64,000 nucleotides of DNA from Okeania sp. SIO2C9 (GCF_010672455.1 NZ_JAAHGO010000003.1:119688-183687); one strand, 5' to 3'; positions 1 through 10,383 are shown, numbered from the stretch's first letter. Numbers and translations: made by a program. The notes: generated from the letters alone by a model not told the origin.

Positions 1-90
1 ACTTTTACCCTGAAGATCAAAAGTCAAACTATCACCAAACCCAGGCAAATAATTATCAGTATTTATCTCCAGAAAACTTTCTCTAGTCAT
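1..90 (-). CDS. Start of an unidentified protein, cut by the window edge
   Basis: Thirty codons are visible from an ATG at 90 running off the left edge, starting MTRESFLEINTDNYL. The start overlaps the stop of the upstream membrane protein by 8 bp (ATGACTAG holds both ATG and TAG), a layout typical of translational coupling within an operon. Too little is present to name a family. Because it is coupled to a putative membrane glycosyltransferase, a cell-surface glycan role is possible, but that is inference only. Confidence 0.6.
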   Translation of the reverse strand, partial: MTRESFLEINTDNYLPGFGDSLTFDLQGKS

Positions 91-2281
91 CAACAACCAA
101 ATCATGAATTACCCATCCACATTTATCAGTTAATTCATCCCTATCAACAGTCATATTTTCCAAAAGTAAATAAACCGAATTTTTACCAGGGAGTGAAAAA
201 TTCAAGTCAGACAAATCTCCCGGAAAAAAATTATGGGCGGTTGTATCAATTAAATTTCCTTGCTCATCTAAAGAAGAAAATGCAAGAGACAAACCATCAC
301 ATTCTTGATTCAGAAAATTTAGTTGACCAGTAATTTTTACTGACTCCGATACTTGCCCTAAATAGAGAAAATATTTAGAGGTTTGTTTAGTTGTATCTGA
401 GGGGTCTGTCATTAAATTATAACCATCATCAGAAACTTGAGTAACTGCCGAATAATTATAAGTAATATAAGGAGATTGATTTAAACTCATCCAGTCTAAC
501 TGTCTACCTGGACGTTGAGGAATTTGTTTTTGTACTGCTGATAAAGTTTGTACAGCAGTCGCTACGGAAGTAGGGCGAAATCTTTGATAAAAACTAACAG
601 TAATTCCACCATCTAAGATAAATTCTTCTGGCAATTTTCGGAAATCTTGAGCAATGGGAAAATTTTGAGTAAAAGCGTCATAGACAAACTTAACTAAATC
701 TTGTTGCCCTGGTTTTAAAACTTGTTCATCAGTTAATAATACTTTCTGAAATGGGTGAGCAATAACTATATATTGTGCTTCTAATAATTCTGGCAACGGG
801 TAGGTGTCGCGGGTGTCAATATGTGGTTTACTTATTGCTCTTAAATTAGGCCAACTTTCAGGATTAATTATCCGATTAGCATTTCTAATAATATTGGCAT
901 TAAAAAGATTTGAGGAAGCAGCTACATATACTAATTCTCGATTTTTGGCTAATTTACTTAGATAATTGCTCAAGCGTAAAACTTCATCATAGTCGGAACG
1001 AATTAATGGAGAAAAATTAGTGGCAAATAATGGTCGTAGAGAATTATGAAATTTGCCAATTGTAGTTATGCCAAAGATAAAATTTCCAAGTAACAATATT
1101 CCGGTGAGACTTAAAATGATTAATCTAGTTTTGTCTCGGAAAGTATTAATAGTAGTCCAGATAAATGAAGCTAATCCTAAAACTATTATTGGCGTGAAAT
1201 GTAGAGAGTAATGAATATTGCCATAACGGAGTAAAATCAACCATTCAGCTAAAGAAAAAAATCCGAAGAATAAAAGAAAAATAGTAGTAGATGGAATTAA
1301 ATATTTTGTCAGAATACCCACAGAAAATCCGATGGCTACTAACAGTAAAGTTATTAATCCATAAAAACAGGCATAACGCCAGAATATGTCAGGTATTGAT
1401 AAACTCCAAGCAGCATAGAGAGTTCGATAATTTTCTGTCAAAGAACTTTGGATAAAACCCCAAGCAAAAATTGATATAGTCAGGAAACTGCTGAGAGAAA
1501 TCAGACTAATTTTTATGGCACTTTCTAAAAGTCTTTTCCAGGAATTATTGACAGAATTGAAAGTAGTCAAAAAGTTAATCATAGTTTGACAACTAACAGC
1601 AGCAAGAAAAGCTATCGCGCTATAAGCAAAATGTCTTCTGAAAACAATAGATATTCCCAAACATAATCCAATGACAGGAATTTGCCACCAAGCAGTTAAT
1701 CTAATATTTTGTAAGTAAATTAAAATCGCCAGTAAAATAAATAAAGTCGCTCCAATATCGGGATATCCTCTTAAACTAGGACTCCAGGTCATGGGTATTA
1801 TTAGAGCGATCGCTACTGTTGACCAAAATACCCACCGAGAAGGAACTGGGATTAATTTTGTAGCGATAGAACCGAGCAGCAAACTAAATGGTAATAAATA
1901 GACCAGATTAATACTAAGAATATAAACAATTCTTTGATTACCAAACAGATAAAGAAATGGAATTAATGGCAGCACGACTAAATAATTTTTCTGTTGAGAT
2001 AAAGAACCTAAAATATCATCAATAGCTCTTTGAGGTGATGCTCGAAATAAATTTGTTAAATTATTTGCTGCGTTCTGATATCCCACAAAGTCCCACCAAT
2101 AAATTGTATGTTCATGGGATATATATATTGATGTTATGGAAATAATTATCAAAACTACAATTAAAAAAATAATGCTATTAATCTGAAAGCTAGACTGTGA
2201 ATTAAGTTTAGTATTTAATAATTTGAAACAAGAGTTATTTTTCATATTTATCCCGAAATTAGAAAGCTGTGGTCTTGCCAT
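83..2281 (-). CDS. Multi-pass membrane protein, GT-C glycosyltransferase-like
   Basis: A 732-aa protein with about 10-12 hydrophobic segments in the first ~410 residues, then a soluble C-terminal domain of ~320 residues. An acidic first loop after TM1 (IYWWDFVGYQNAANN) and a second loop with RGYPDIGA resemble the Asp-bearing loops of GT-C (ArnT/PMT, GT39-like) enzymes, which transfer sugars from lipid-linked donors at the outer face of the membrane. The translation can begin at 2281 or at a second Met at residue 13 (2245); the first 12 residues are not informative. It is followed by an overlapping gene (8 bp) and may be co-transcribed with it. The exact donor and acceptor are unknown. Another type of polytopic membrane protein cannot be excluded. 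Confidence 0.65.
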   Translation of the reverse strand: MARPQLSNFGINMKNNSCFKLLNTKLNSQSSFQINSIIFLIVVLIIISITSIYISHEHTIYWWDFVGYQNAANNLTNLFRASPQRAIDDILGSLSQQKNYLVVLPLIPFLYLFGNQRIVYILSINLVYLLPFSLLLGSIATKLIPVPSRWVFWSTVAIALIIPMTWSPSLRGYPDIGATLFILLAILIYLQNIRLTAWWQIPVIGLCLGISIVFRRHFAYSAIAFLAAVSCQTMINFLTTFNSVNNSWKRLLESAIKISLISLSSFLTISIFAWGFIQSSLTENYRTLYAAWSLSIPDIFWRYACFYGLITLLLVAIGFSVGILTKYLIPSTTIFLLFFGFFSLAEWLILLRYGNIHYSLHFTPIIVLGLASFIWTTINTFRDKTRLIILSLTGILLLGNFIFGITTIGKFHNSLRPLFATNFSPLIRSDYDEVLRLSNYLSKLAKNRELVYVAASSNLFNANIIRNANRIINPESWPNLRAISKPHIDTRDTYPLPELLEAQYIVIAHPFQKVLLTDEQVLKPGQQDLVKFVYDAFTQNFPIAQDFRKLPEEFILDGGITVSFYQRFRPTSVATAVQTLSAVQKQIPQRPGRQLDWMSLNQSPYITYNYSAVTQVSDDGYNLMTDPSDTTKQTSKYFLYLGQVSESVKITGQLNFLNQECDGLSLAFSSLDEQGNLIDTTAHNFFPGDLSDLNFSLPGKNSVYLLLENMTVDRDELTDKCGWVIHDLVVDD

Positions 2282-2317
2282 ATAATTTTATTGAGCTAAT
2301 ATCAAACTTTTCTTGAT

Positions 2318-2445
2318 TTTACCGAATAATTAATAATTAATAATTAAATAATTCGCGCTTTGAATCCTCCCCTTCTAAAGGGAAAAAAAGTGCTACGATA
2401 TTTCCTTATATTCAATTCCGTAGCGGTTTTAACCAGAGGTAATTA
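2318..2445 (+). repeat. MITE-2 family element, diverged copy
   Basis: Begins TTTTACCGAATAATTAATAA and ends AACCAGAGGTAATTA, with the internal block 'cctccccttctaaaggg'. The same ends and internal block recur at 8543-8640, 52966-53066 and, inverted, at 50466-50579. This copy carries extra internal sequence. A short reading frame in it (2360-2569) is not credible as a gene. Confidence 0.6.
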
Positions 2446-2631
2446 TCAATTATTCACTATCCATTATCCATTATCCATTAATGAAGCTCTTATTTTATCC
2501 TTGAAAATACTATTTATAGCAATTCCCAAGAAGCGTGAGGTAAAAAATTCCTTTGTTGCGCGGGGGTAGCGAGCAGAGAATAGGGAATATAAAAAGGGAA
2601 TATAAAATAAGAAAAACAACTGTACCTCTAA

Positions 2632-5600
2632 TTAATTCAAAATTTTCCCTGATGACCGAAAATTTATCTCCACCACTGAAGAGGAGTTATTTGAAAAAAT
2701 GTCAGATAATTTTCCCACAGAAACAATTTCTTATTCTTTTTGCCATTTTCCCAAGATAGTCACAATTAATTGATTTAAAATTTTCCCTGATGACCGAGAA
2801 ATTTTTTTCCCTTCAGTAGTGGAGTTTTTGGGCAAAATGCCACAGAATTTCCCCCTGAAAAAATCTCTTATTCTATTTGTCAGTTGACCAAAATAGCCAG
2901 AATTAATTAATGACAGATTTTCCTCAATGACCGAGAAATGTTTTCCCCTCTTCAATAGTGGAGGTTTTTGATAAAATTTCACAGAATTTCCCCCTGAAAA
3001 AATCTTTTATCCTATTTGTCATGTTCTGAAAATAGCCAGAATTAATTGATGGATAATTTTCCTCAATGACCGAGAAATGTTTTTCCCTTCAGTAGTGGAG
3101 GTTTTTGATAAAAATTTACAGAATTTATCCCCTGAAAAAATCTCTTAAATGACCGAGAAATGTTTTTCCCTTCAGTAGTGGAGGTTTTTGACAAAATTTC
3201 ACAGAATTGCCCCCTGAAAAAATCTCTTATCCTATTTGTTATGTCCTGAAAATAGCCAGAATTAATTAATGGCAGATTTTCCCTAATGACCGAGAAATGT
3301 TTTTCCCTTCAGTAGTGGAGGTTTTTGACAAAATTTCACAGAATTTCCCCCTGAAAAAACCTCTTATTCTATTTGTTATGTCCTGAAAATAGCCAGAATT
3401 AATTAATGGCAGATTTTCCCTAATGACCGAGAAATGTTTTTCCCTTCAGTAGTGGAGGTTTTTGACAAAATTTCACAGAATTTCCCCCTGAAAAAACCTC
3501 TTATTCTATTTGTCAGTTGACCAAAATAGCCAGAATTAATTAATGGCAGATTTTCCTCAATGACCGAGAAATTTTTTCCCCTCTTCAGTACTGGAGGTTT
3601 TTGATAAAATGTCACAGAATTTCCCCCTGAAAAAATCTCTTATCCTATTTGTCAGTTGACCAAAATAGCAAGAATTAATTAATGACAGATTTTCCTCAAT
3701 GACCGAGAAATTTTTTCCCCTCTTCAGTAGTGGAGTTTTTGGGCAAAATGCCACAGAATTTCCCCCTGAAAAAATCTCTTATCCTATTTGTCAGTTGACC
3801 AAAATAGCCAGAATTAATTAATGGCAGATTTTCCTCAATGACCGAGAAATTTTTCCCCTCTTCAGTAGTGGAGGTTTTTGATAAAATGTCACAGAATTTC
3901 CCCCTGAAAAAATCTCTTATCCTATTTGTCAGTTGACCAAAATAGCCAGAATTAATTAATGGCAGATTTTCCTCAATGACCGAGAAATTTTTCCCCTCTT
4001 CAGTACTGGAGGTTTTTGATAAAATGTCACAGAATTTCCCCCTGAAAAAATCTCTTATCCTATTTGTCAGTTGACCAAAATAGCCAGAATTAATTAATGG
4101 ATAATTTTCCTCAATGACCGAGAAATGTTTTCCCCTCTTCAATAGTGGAGTTTTTGGACAAAATGCCACAGAATTTCTCCCTGAAAAAATCTCTTAAATG
4201 ACCGAGAAATGTTTTTCCCTTCAGTAGTGGAGGTTTTTGACAAAATTTCACAGAATTGCCCCCTGAAAAAATCTCTTATCCTATTTGTTATGTTCTGAAA
4301 ATAGCCAGAATTAATTAATGGCAGATTTTCCCTAATGACCGAGAAATGTTTTTCCCTTCAGTAGTGGAGGTTTTTGACAAAATTTCACAGAATTTCCCCC
4401 TGAAAAAATCTCTTATCCTATTTGTCAGTTGACCAAAATAGCCAGAATTAATTAATGGCAGATTTTCCTCAATGACCGAGAAATGTTTTTCCCTTCAGTA
4501 GTGGAGGTTTTTGACAAAATTTCACAGAATTTCCCCCTGAAAAAATCTCTTATTCTATTTATCAGTTGACCAAAATAGCCAGAATTAATTAATGGCAGAT
4601 TTTCCTCAATGACCGAGAAATTTTTTCCCCTCTTCAGTACTGGAGGTTTTTGATAAAATTTCACAGAATTTCCCCCTGAAAAAATCTTTTATCCTATTTG
4701 TCATGTTCTGAAAATAGCCAGAATTAATTAATGGATAATTTTCCTCAATGACCGAGAAATTTTTTCCCCTCTTCAATAGTGGAGGTTTTTGATAAAATTT
4801 CACAGAATTTCCCCCTGAAAAAATCTCTTATTCTATTTATCAGTTGACCAAAATAGCCAGAATTAATTAATGGCAGATTTTCCTCAATGACCGAGAAATT
4901 TTTTCCCCTCTTCAATAGTGGAGGTTTTTGATAAAATTTCACAGAATTTCCCCCTGAAAAAATCTTTTATCCTATTTGTCATGTTCTGAAAATAGCCAGA
5001 ATTAATTGATGGATAATTTTCCTCAATGACCGAGAAATGTTTTTCCCTTCAGTACTGGAGGTTTTTGATAAAAATTTACAGAATTTATCCCCTGAAAAAA
5101 TCTCTTAAATGACCGAGAAATGTTTTTCCCTTCAGTAGTGGAGTTTTTGGGCAAAATGTCACAGAATTTTCCCCTGAAAAAATCTCTTATCCTATTTGTC
5201 AGTTGACCAAAATAGCCAGAATTAATTAATGGCAGATTTTTCTCAATGACCGAGAAATGTTTTCCCCTCTTCAATAGTGGAGGTTTTTGGCAAAATTTCA
5301 CAGAATTTCCCCCTGAAAAAATCTCTTATCCTATTTGTTATGTTCTGAAAATAGCAAGAATTAATTAATGGATAATTTTCCTTGATGAGGCAGAAATGTT
5401 TTTCCCTTCAGTAGTGGAGTTTTTGGGCAAAATGCCACAGAATTTCCCCCTGAAAAAATCTCTTATCCTATTTGTTATGTTCTGAAAATAGCAAGAATTA
5501 ATTAATGGGTAATTTTCCTTGATGAAGCAGAAATGTTTTTCCCTTCAGTAGTGGAGTTTTTGGGCAAAATGCCACAGAATTTCCCCCTGAAAAAATCTCT

Positions 5601-6955
5601 TATTCTATTTGTCAGTTGACCAAAATAGCAAGAATTAATTAATGACAGATTTTCCTCAATGACCGAGAAATTTTTTCCCCTCTTCAGTAGTGGAGTTTTT
5701 GGGCAAAATGCCACAGAATTTTCCCCTGAAAAAATCTCTTATCCTATTTGTTATGTTCTGAAAATAGCAAGAATTAATTAATGGCAGATTTTCCTCAATG
5801 ACCGAGAAATTTTTTTCCCTCTTCAGTACTGGAGGTTTTTGATAAAATCGCACAGAATTTCCCCTGAAAAAATCTCTTATCCTATTGATCATGTTCTGAA
5901 AATAGCGAGAATTAATTGATGGATAATTTTCCCTAATGACCGAGAAATGTTTTTTCCTTCAGTAGTGGAGTTTTTGGGCAAAATGCCACAGAATTTCCCC
6001 CTGAAAAAATCTCTTATTCTATTTGTCAGTTGACCAAAATAGCGAGAATTAATTAATGGCAGATTTTCCTCAATGACCGAGAAATTTTTTCCCCTCTTCA
6101 GTACTGGAGGTTTTTGGCAAAATTGCACAGAATTGCCCCCTGAAAAAATCTCTTATTCTATTTGTCAGTTGACCAAAATAGCAAGAATTAATTAATGGGT
6201 AATTTTCCTCAATGACCGAGAAATGTTTTTCCCTTCAGTAGTGGAGTTTTTGGGCAAAATGCCACAGAATTTTCCCCTGAAAAAATCTCTTATCCTATTT
6301 GTTATGTTCTGAAAATAGCAAGAATTAATTAATGGGTAATTTTCCTTGATGAAGCAGAAATTTTTTCCCTTCAGTAGTGGAGTTTTTGGGCAAAATGCCA
6401 CAGAATTTTCCCGCATAAAAAATTTATTATCCTATTTTTCACTTGACAAAAATAGTCAGAATTAATTGATGGATAATTTTCCCTGATGAGGGAGAAATTA
6501 GTCTCCTCTTCAGTAGTGGAGCTTTTTGCCAAAATTTCCGATAATTTTCCCGCATAAACATCTCTTATCCCCTATGTCACTTTCTCAAAATAGCGAGAAT
6601 TAATTGATGGATAATTTTCCCTGATGAGGGAGAAATTAGTCTCCTCTTCAGTAGTGGAGCTTTTTGCCAAAATTTCCGATAATTTTCCCACAGAAAATCT
6701 CTGACCATATTTGTCATGTTCTGAAAATAGTGAGAATGAATTAATGGCAGATTTTCCCCAGAAAAAATCTCTGACCATATTTGTCATGTTCTGAAAATAG
6801 GGAGAATGAATTAATGGCAGATTTTCCTTAATGACCGAGAAATTTTTTCCCCTCTTCAGTAGTGGAGCTTTTTGGCAAAATTTCATAGAATTTCCCCTGA
6901 AAAAATCTCTGACCCTGTTTGTCATGTTCTGAAAATAGTCACAATTAATTGATTA
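2632..6955. repeat. Large tandem array, ~33 units of ~138 bp
   Basis: The landmark 'atgaccgagaaat' (or a close variant) recurs at about 2655, 2793, 2930, 3069, 3152, 3289, 3425, 3563, 3702, 3841, 3979, 4117, 4201, 4338, 4475, 4612, 4751, 4890, 5029, 5112, 5249, 5387, 5524, 5662, 5801, 5939, 6076, 6215, 6352, 6488 and 6627, then more loosely to ~6955. Spacing is 136-139 bp except for three 83-84-bp short units. Units differ by internal alleles: 'cagttgaccaaaatagc' versus 'atgttctgaaaatagc', and 'gataaaat' versus 'gggcaaaat' or 'gacaaaat'. Units of 138 bp keep a 46-codon minus-strand frame open for up to three units, but 136, 137 and 139-bp units break it, so I do not annotate a protein. A 54-bp-spaced duplication of 'agtcacaattaattga' with pyrimidine tracts closes the array at 6938-7010. 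Confidence 0.95.
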
Positions 6956-7141
6956 ATAGTTTTTTCTTCTTCCCTCTTCCTTCTTCCTTAATAGTCACAA
7001 TTAATTGACTAATAGTTTTTTCTTCTTACTTGTTGCTTCTTCCCTCTTCCCTCTTCCTTCTTCCTTACTTATGCTAAAGTGAGAAAAAATTCAGCCCTAA
7101 GAAAAAAACTACAACAAAAATCCGCAATTGGAAATATTGAT

Positions 7142-8236
7142 ATGAAAGCATTAATTCTCTCTGGTGGAAAAGGTACAAGGTTACGTCCTCTTACTTATAC
7201 AGGAGCAAAGCAATTAGTACCAGTTGCGAATAAACCTATTTTGTGGTATGGAATTGAGGGTATTATCGCAGCAGGTATTACCGACATTGGCATTGTTATT
7301 AGTCCAGAAACGGGAAAAGAAGTACAAGAATTAACAGGAAACGGCGAACAATTTGGAGCTAATATTACCTATATTCTGCAAGAGCAACCTGCTGGTTTAG
7401 CTCATGCGGTGAAAATTGCCCAACCATTTTTGGCAGATTCTCCTTTCATCATGTATCTAGGAGATAATATTATTGAGAGTCAGCTAGAACAATTTTTAGA
7501 GACTTTCAAAAAAGAACAATTAGATGCTTTAATTCTGCTGCGAAAAGTTCCTAACCCTACAGCATTTGGTGTGGCAAAAGTAGATGAAAAGGGAAAAGTT
7601 TTAGGGTTAGTAGAAAAACCAAAAGTTCCTCCATCTGATTTGGCACTGGTGGGAATATATTTCTTCTCAAATAAAATACATAATGCTATTGCTAATATCA
7701 AACCTTCAGCTAGAGGAGAATTAGAAATTACTGATGCTATTCAATATTTAATTGACCAACAAACATCCGGTGCAGATAAAGAAATTTCTGTTGAAGCACG
7801 TACCTTAGAAGGTTGGTGGTTAGACACAGGGAAAAAAGATGATTTGCTCAGTGCCAATCAAATTATTTTAGATACTCGTTTAACTAATTCTATAAATGGA
7901 GAAATAGATTCTCAAAGTCAAATTATTGGGCGAGTAAAAATTGGTGAAAATACTAAACTAATTAATTGTAGTATTCGAGGTCCGGTGATTATAGGAGATA
8001 ATTGTCACCTAGAAAATTGTTTTATCGGTCCTTATAGTAGTATTGCCGATAATGTAACTTTAATTGATGTTGATATTGAGCATAGCGTGATATTACAAGG
8101 AGCAAAAATTATTGAAATTCATCAACGTATTGTTGATAGTTTACTTGGTCGTCGTGCCCAACTAATTAATGCTCCACAACGTCCTAAAGCATTACGATTT
8201 CTGATTGGTGATGATAGTCAAATAGAACTAACTTGA
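7142..8236 (+). CDS. rfbA: Glucose-1-phosphate thymidylyltransferase (long form)
   Basis: A 364-aa nucleotidyltransferase that joins glucose-1-phosphate and dTTP to give dTDP-glucose, the entry step to dTDP-rhamnose and other deoxysugars for surface polysaccharides. The N-terminal signature MKALILSGGKGTRLRPLTY (residues 1-19) carries the GGxGTRLRP nucleotide-binding loop, and GAKQLVPVANKPI follows. The C-terminal third (~residues 255-350) has hexapeptide-like turns (IGENTKLINCSI, IGDNCHLENCFI) typical of the long-form enzymes. I chose the ATG at 7142; the frame is open upstream to a GTG at 7079, but those 21 residues do not belong to the family. No strong ribosome site is visible. It stands with glycosyltransferase genes downstream, consistent with polysaccharide synthesis. 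Confidence 0.9.
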   Translation: MKALILSGGKGTRLRPLTYTGAKQLVPVANKPILWYGIEGIIAAGITDIGIVISPETGKEVQELTGNGEQFGANITYILQEQPAGLAHAVKIAQPFLADSPFIMYLGDNIIESQLEQFLETFKKEQLDALILLRKVPNPTAFGVAKVDEKGKVLGLVEKPKVPPSDLALVGIYFFSNKIHNAIANIKPSARGELEITDAIQYLIDQQTSGADKEISVEARTLEGWWLDTGKKDDLLSANQIILDTRLTNSINGEIDSQSQIIGRVKIGENTKLINCSIRGPVIIGDNCHLENCFIGPYSSIADNVTLIDVDIEHSVILQGAKIIEIHQRIVDSLLGRRAQLINAPQRPKALRFLIGDDSQIELT

Positions 8237-8285
8237 AGAAGGCAGAAGGCAGAAGGCAGAAGGCAGAAGGCAGAAGGCAGAAGGG
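8237..8285 (+). repeat. Heptanucleotide STRR, AGAAGGC x ~7
   Basis: Six perfect AGAAGGC units and one AGAAGGG unit start right after the TGA stop of the thymidylyltransferase gene. Heptanucleotide repeats of this kind are common in filamentous cyanobacteria. The small frame running through it (to 8415) is a consequence of the repeat and is not called as a gene. Confidence 0.9.
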
Positions 8286-8542
8286 AATATTGGTTCAAAG
8301 GGAGAAAGTTTTTTTGTCACTAATTATTCTGACATTATATTACCCAAAAATATCATATATAGCACCTGTAAATTTAGGTGATCGCTTTAATTTGAACCTA
8401 TACCACTATTTTTAATAGGCTTATTTATTTAAGTAAAATGTCTTTGAAAAGCTTAATTTTTTGTTTTTAACTCTCAAAATATTTAGGGTTTTTAGCAAAA
8501 ATTTTATTACTGGGATAGGTTCTTAAGTAGCGATCGCCTACT

Positions 8543-8640
8543 TTTACCGAAAAATTGTGTTAAAGCCTCCTCTTTTAAGGGGATAAAAAGAAAAATTTTC
8601 ATGATTAGTCAATCCTCTTCTTTTAAAGGAGAGGTAATTA
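8543..8640 (+). repeat. MITE-2 family element
   Basis: Starts TTTACCGAAAAATTGTGTTA, contains 'aagcctcctcttttaagg' and 'aatcctcttcttttaaagga', and ends GAGAGGTAATTA. It matches the element that interrupts the sulfotransferase gene at 52966-53097. Its right end overlaps the left end of a MITE-1 copy by 6 bp (TAATTA). The preceding 8286-8542 holds no recognisable gene, only one HIP1-like site near 8530. Confidence 0.75.
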
Positions 8641-8900
8641 GGGCTTGCTGATTAATTATCAAAGCATTTACAGATAAAAGCTTCAGCCTTTTTATACTGA
8701 AAAAAAGTGCAACTTTTTCAGCTTTAGCTACCAAAAAGTTAGGATTTTGGGCAAGAGTTGGGCAGAAAAATCCCAAATTGACAATTCTTACTCCTACCTC
8801 CTAGCTTATTCCCATTTCTCCCCTCCACGGTCGGGGGAGGGGCGAGGGGTTGGTTGTCTCCTAACCTCACCCATAAGACTTTTTCAGCAAACCCTAATTA
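8635..8900 (-). repeat. MITE-1 family element with ~17-bp terminal inverted repeats
   Basis: The left end TAATTAGGGCTTGCTGA and right end TCAGCAAACCCTAATTA are inverted repeats with one mismatch. The interior has no coding capacity and contains lower-copy 'ctcctacctcctag' repeats. It is in opposite orientation to the copies at 53599-53856 and 62468-62717, and a partial right end lies at 57800-57886. It sits only ~40 bp upstream of the family 2 glycosyltransferase frame and may have removed that gene's start. Confidence 0.75.
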
Positions 8901-8939
8901 TTAATTGTTGAAAGCTTCCTTTAATTATATTCCAAATAA

Positions 8940-9836
8940 ATACAGCAAAATGATCGAGAATGTAGATTAGGAGAAACTAATATAAATACTAACTCTATAT
9001 ACTTCCTCACAGTTAATTACTATTCCACTCAATTAATTCAAAAATTAATCAATTCAATCAAATTAACTCCCAAGCTATTTCAGCAAATAGTTATTATTAA
9101 TAACTCGACCGATGATAGTTCTATTTATCAACTTCAAAACAACACCACAATTATTATCAATTCAGAAACTAATTTAGGATATGGAAAAGCTTGTAATTTA
9201 GGATTAAACTGGATTTATAACCAAAACCCTCAAGCCATAATTTGGTTAATTAATCCCGATGCTTATTTATTCCCAAACTCCCTGGAAAAAGCACACCAAT
9301 TTTTAGCCAAAAATCCAGAATTTTCCATATTAGGAACAACAGTCTACGAACCCACAGGAAAAGTTTGGTTTGGTGGCGGAAAATTTATTCCTGAAACTGG
9401 CAAAATAATTCCAAATGAATTTATTTCCAAGACAGAAAAATCAACCACAGATTGGGTAACAGGATGCAGTATGTTAATTAACTTCAAAAACTTTGAAAAA
9501 TGCCCTCAGTTTGATGAAGATTATTTTTTATATTATGAAGATTTTGACTTCTGTAGACGCTATGCAAAACAAGGTCATAAAATTGCCATAACTCAAACAA
9601 TATCTGTAGCTCATCAACCATCTTCCATTACCAATAAAAATCCAGAATTAAAACTTGAGTATAGCATCTATAGTTATCTACTAAGTTTAGAAAAACATAC
9701 AACTAGATTAGTTTTAATATATAGGTTAATTAGAATTACTATAGCAGCCTTAATTAGCACATCCATAAATTATAAAATAGCTCGTGTTAAAATTAGAGCG
9801 ATCGGCAAATTTATCAGACATAATCGTACGAAGTGA
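8940..9836 (+). CDS. Family 2 glycosyltransferase lacking a normal start codon
   Basis: A single uninterrupted frame of ~298 codons encodes a GT-A fold family 2 glycosyltransferase: SIYFLTVNYYST near the start, IVIINNSTDDS, TNLGYGKACN, the DxD-like INPDAYLF, then WVTGCSMLINF and DEDYFLYYEDFDFCRRY with the catalytic ED motif. Upstream the frame closes at TAA (8937-8939), and no ATG, GTG or TTG is in frame before 9471, far inside the domain. The homologous N-terminus would begin near residue 18-20 (ATA at 8997), so initiation needs ATA/ATT or the 5' end was replaced when the MITE-1 copy at 8635-8900 landed. An out-of-frame ATG at 8950 opens only six codons. The intact frame argues that loss, if real, is recent. 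Likely role: polysaccharide assembly. Confidence 0.6.
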   Translation: MQQNDRECRLGETNINTNSIYFLTVNYYSTQLIQKLINSIKLTPKLFQQIVIINNSTDDSSIYQLQNNTTIIINSETNLGYGKACNLGLNWIYNQNPQAIIWLINPDAYLFPNSLEKAHQFLAKNPEFSILGTTVYEPTGKVWFGGGKFIPETGKIIPNEFISKTEKSTTDWVTGCSMLINFKNFEKCPQFDEDYFLYYEDFDFCRRYAKQGHKIAITQTISVAHQPSSITNKNPELKLEYSIYSYLLSLEKHTTRLVLIYRLIRITIAALISTSINYKIARVKIRAIGKFIRHNRTK

Positions 9837-9901
9837 AACTTAACAAAGCCTTTTAAGTCAAAAGTCAAAAGTCAAAAATTAAAAGTGACACATGGAAAAA
9901 T

Positions 9902-10331
9902 GTAGGTTGGGTAGAACAATCAGTGAAACCCAACAAAGTATCATTTGATTAAAGGAATTTTTGTCTTATTTGAGAACTGAAAATGTTGGGTTTTTCCGTT
10001 GGAAATGCTCCGCAAACGGTTCCTCAACCCAACCTACACTATTTAAAATTTTTGTAGGTTTGCTAGAACGAAGTGTTAGCGGAGCTTCCCGGAGGGAAAC
10101 CCAAAAAACTATCATTTAATAGGAGGAATTTTTGTCTTATTTGAATCTGGTTGAGTGAAAATGTTGAGTTTTTCCGTTGGAAATGCTCCGCAAACGTTCC
10201 TCAACCCAACCTACAGTATTTAAAATTTTGGTAGGTTGGGTAGAACGAAGTGTTAGCGGAGCTTCCCGGAGGGAAACCCAACAAAACATGATTTGATAGG
10301 AGCAATTTTTGTCTTAAATCCAACCCAAACT
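9902..10331 (+). repeat. Triplicated hairpin-forming repeat unit
   Basis: Three successive copies (9902-10036, 10054-10215, 10231-10331) each start GTAGGTTGGGTAGAAC or a close variant. The first two end CTCAACCCAACCTACA, so each can fold into a long hairpin. Copies 2 and 3 share an inserted 'gttagcggagcttcccgg' block that copy 1 lacks. Related GTAGGTTGGG/ACCCAACCTAC arms recur at 14152-14180 and 14580-14655. Nothing else is seen between 9837 and 10383. Confidence 0.8.
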
Positions 10332-10383
10332 TATTGCTCGACTCTTAATCCGTATATCCGTGCCATAATCCGTGTAAGCGCAA

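Noticed and set aside
2731-6925. A series of minus-strand frames of 65-157 codons sharing a 46-residue repeat
   Set aside because: They arise because many units are 138 bp (46 codons), but units of 136, 137 and 139 bp and in-unit stops break the frame. No start signals or flanking domain exist.
2632-6955. Possible CRISPR array
   Set aside because: The units are repeated end to end without unique spacers, are much longer than CRISPR repeats, and no cas genes are near.
8233-8415. 60-codon frame after the thymidylyltransferase gene
   Set aside because: Its first third is the AGAAGGC heptamer repeat and the rest matches no protein.
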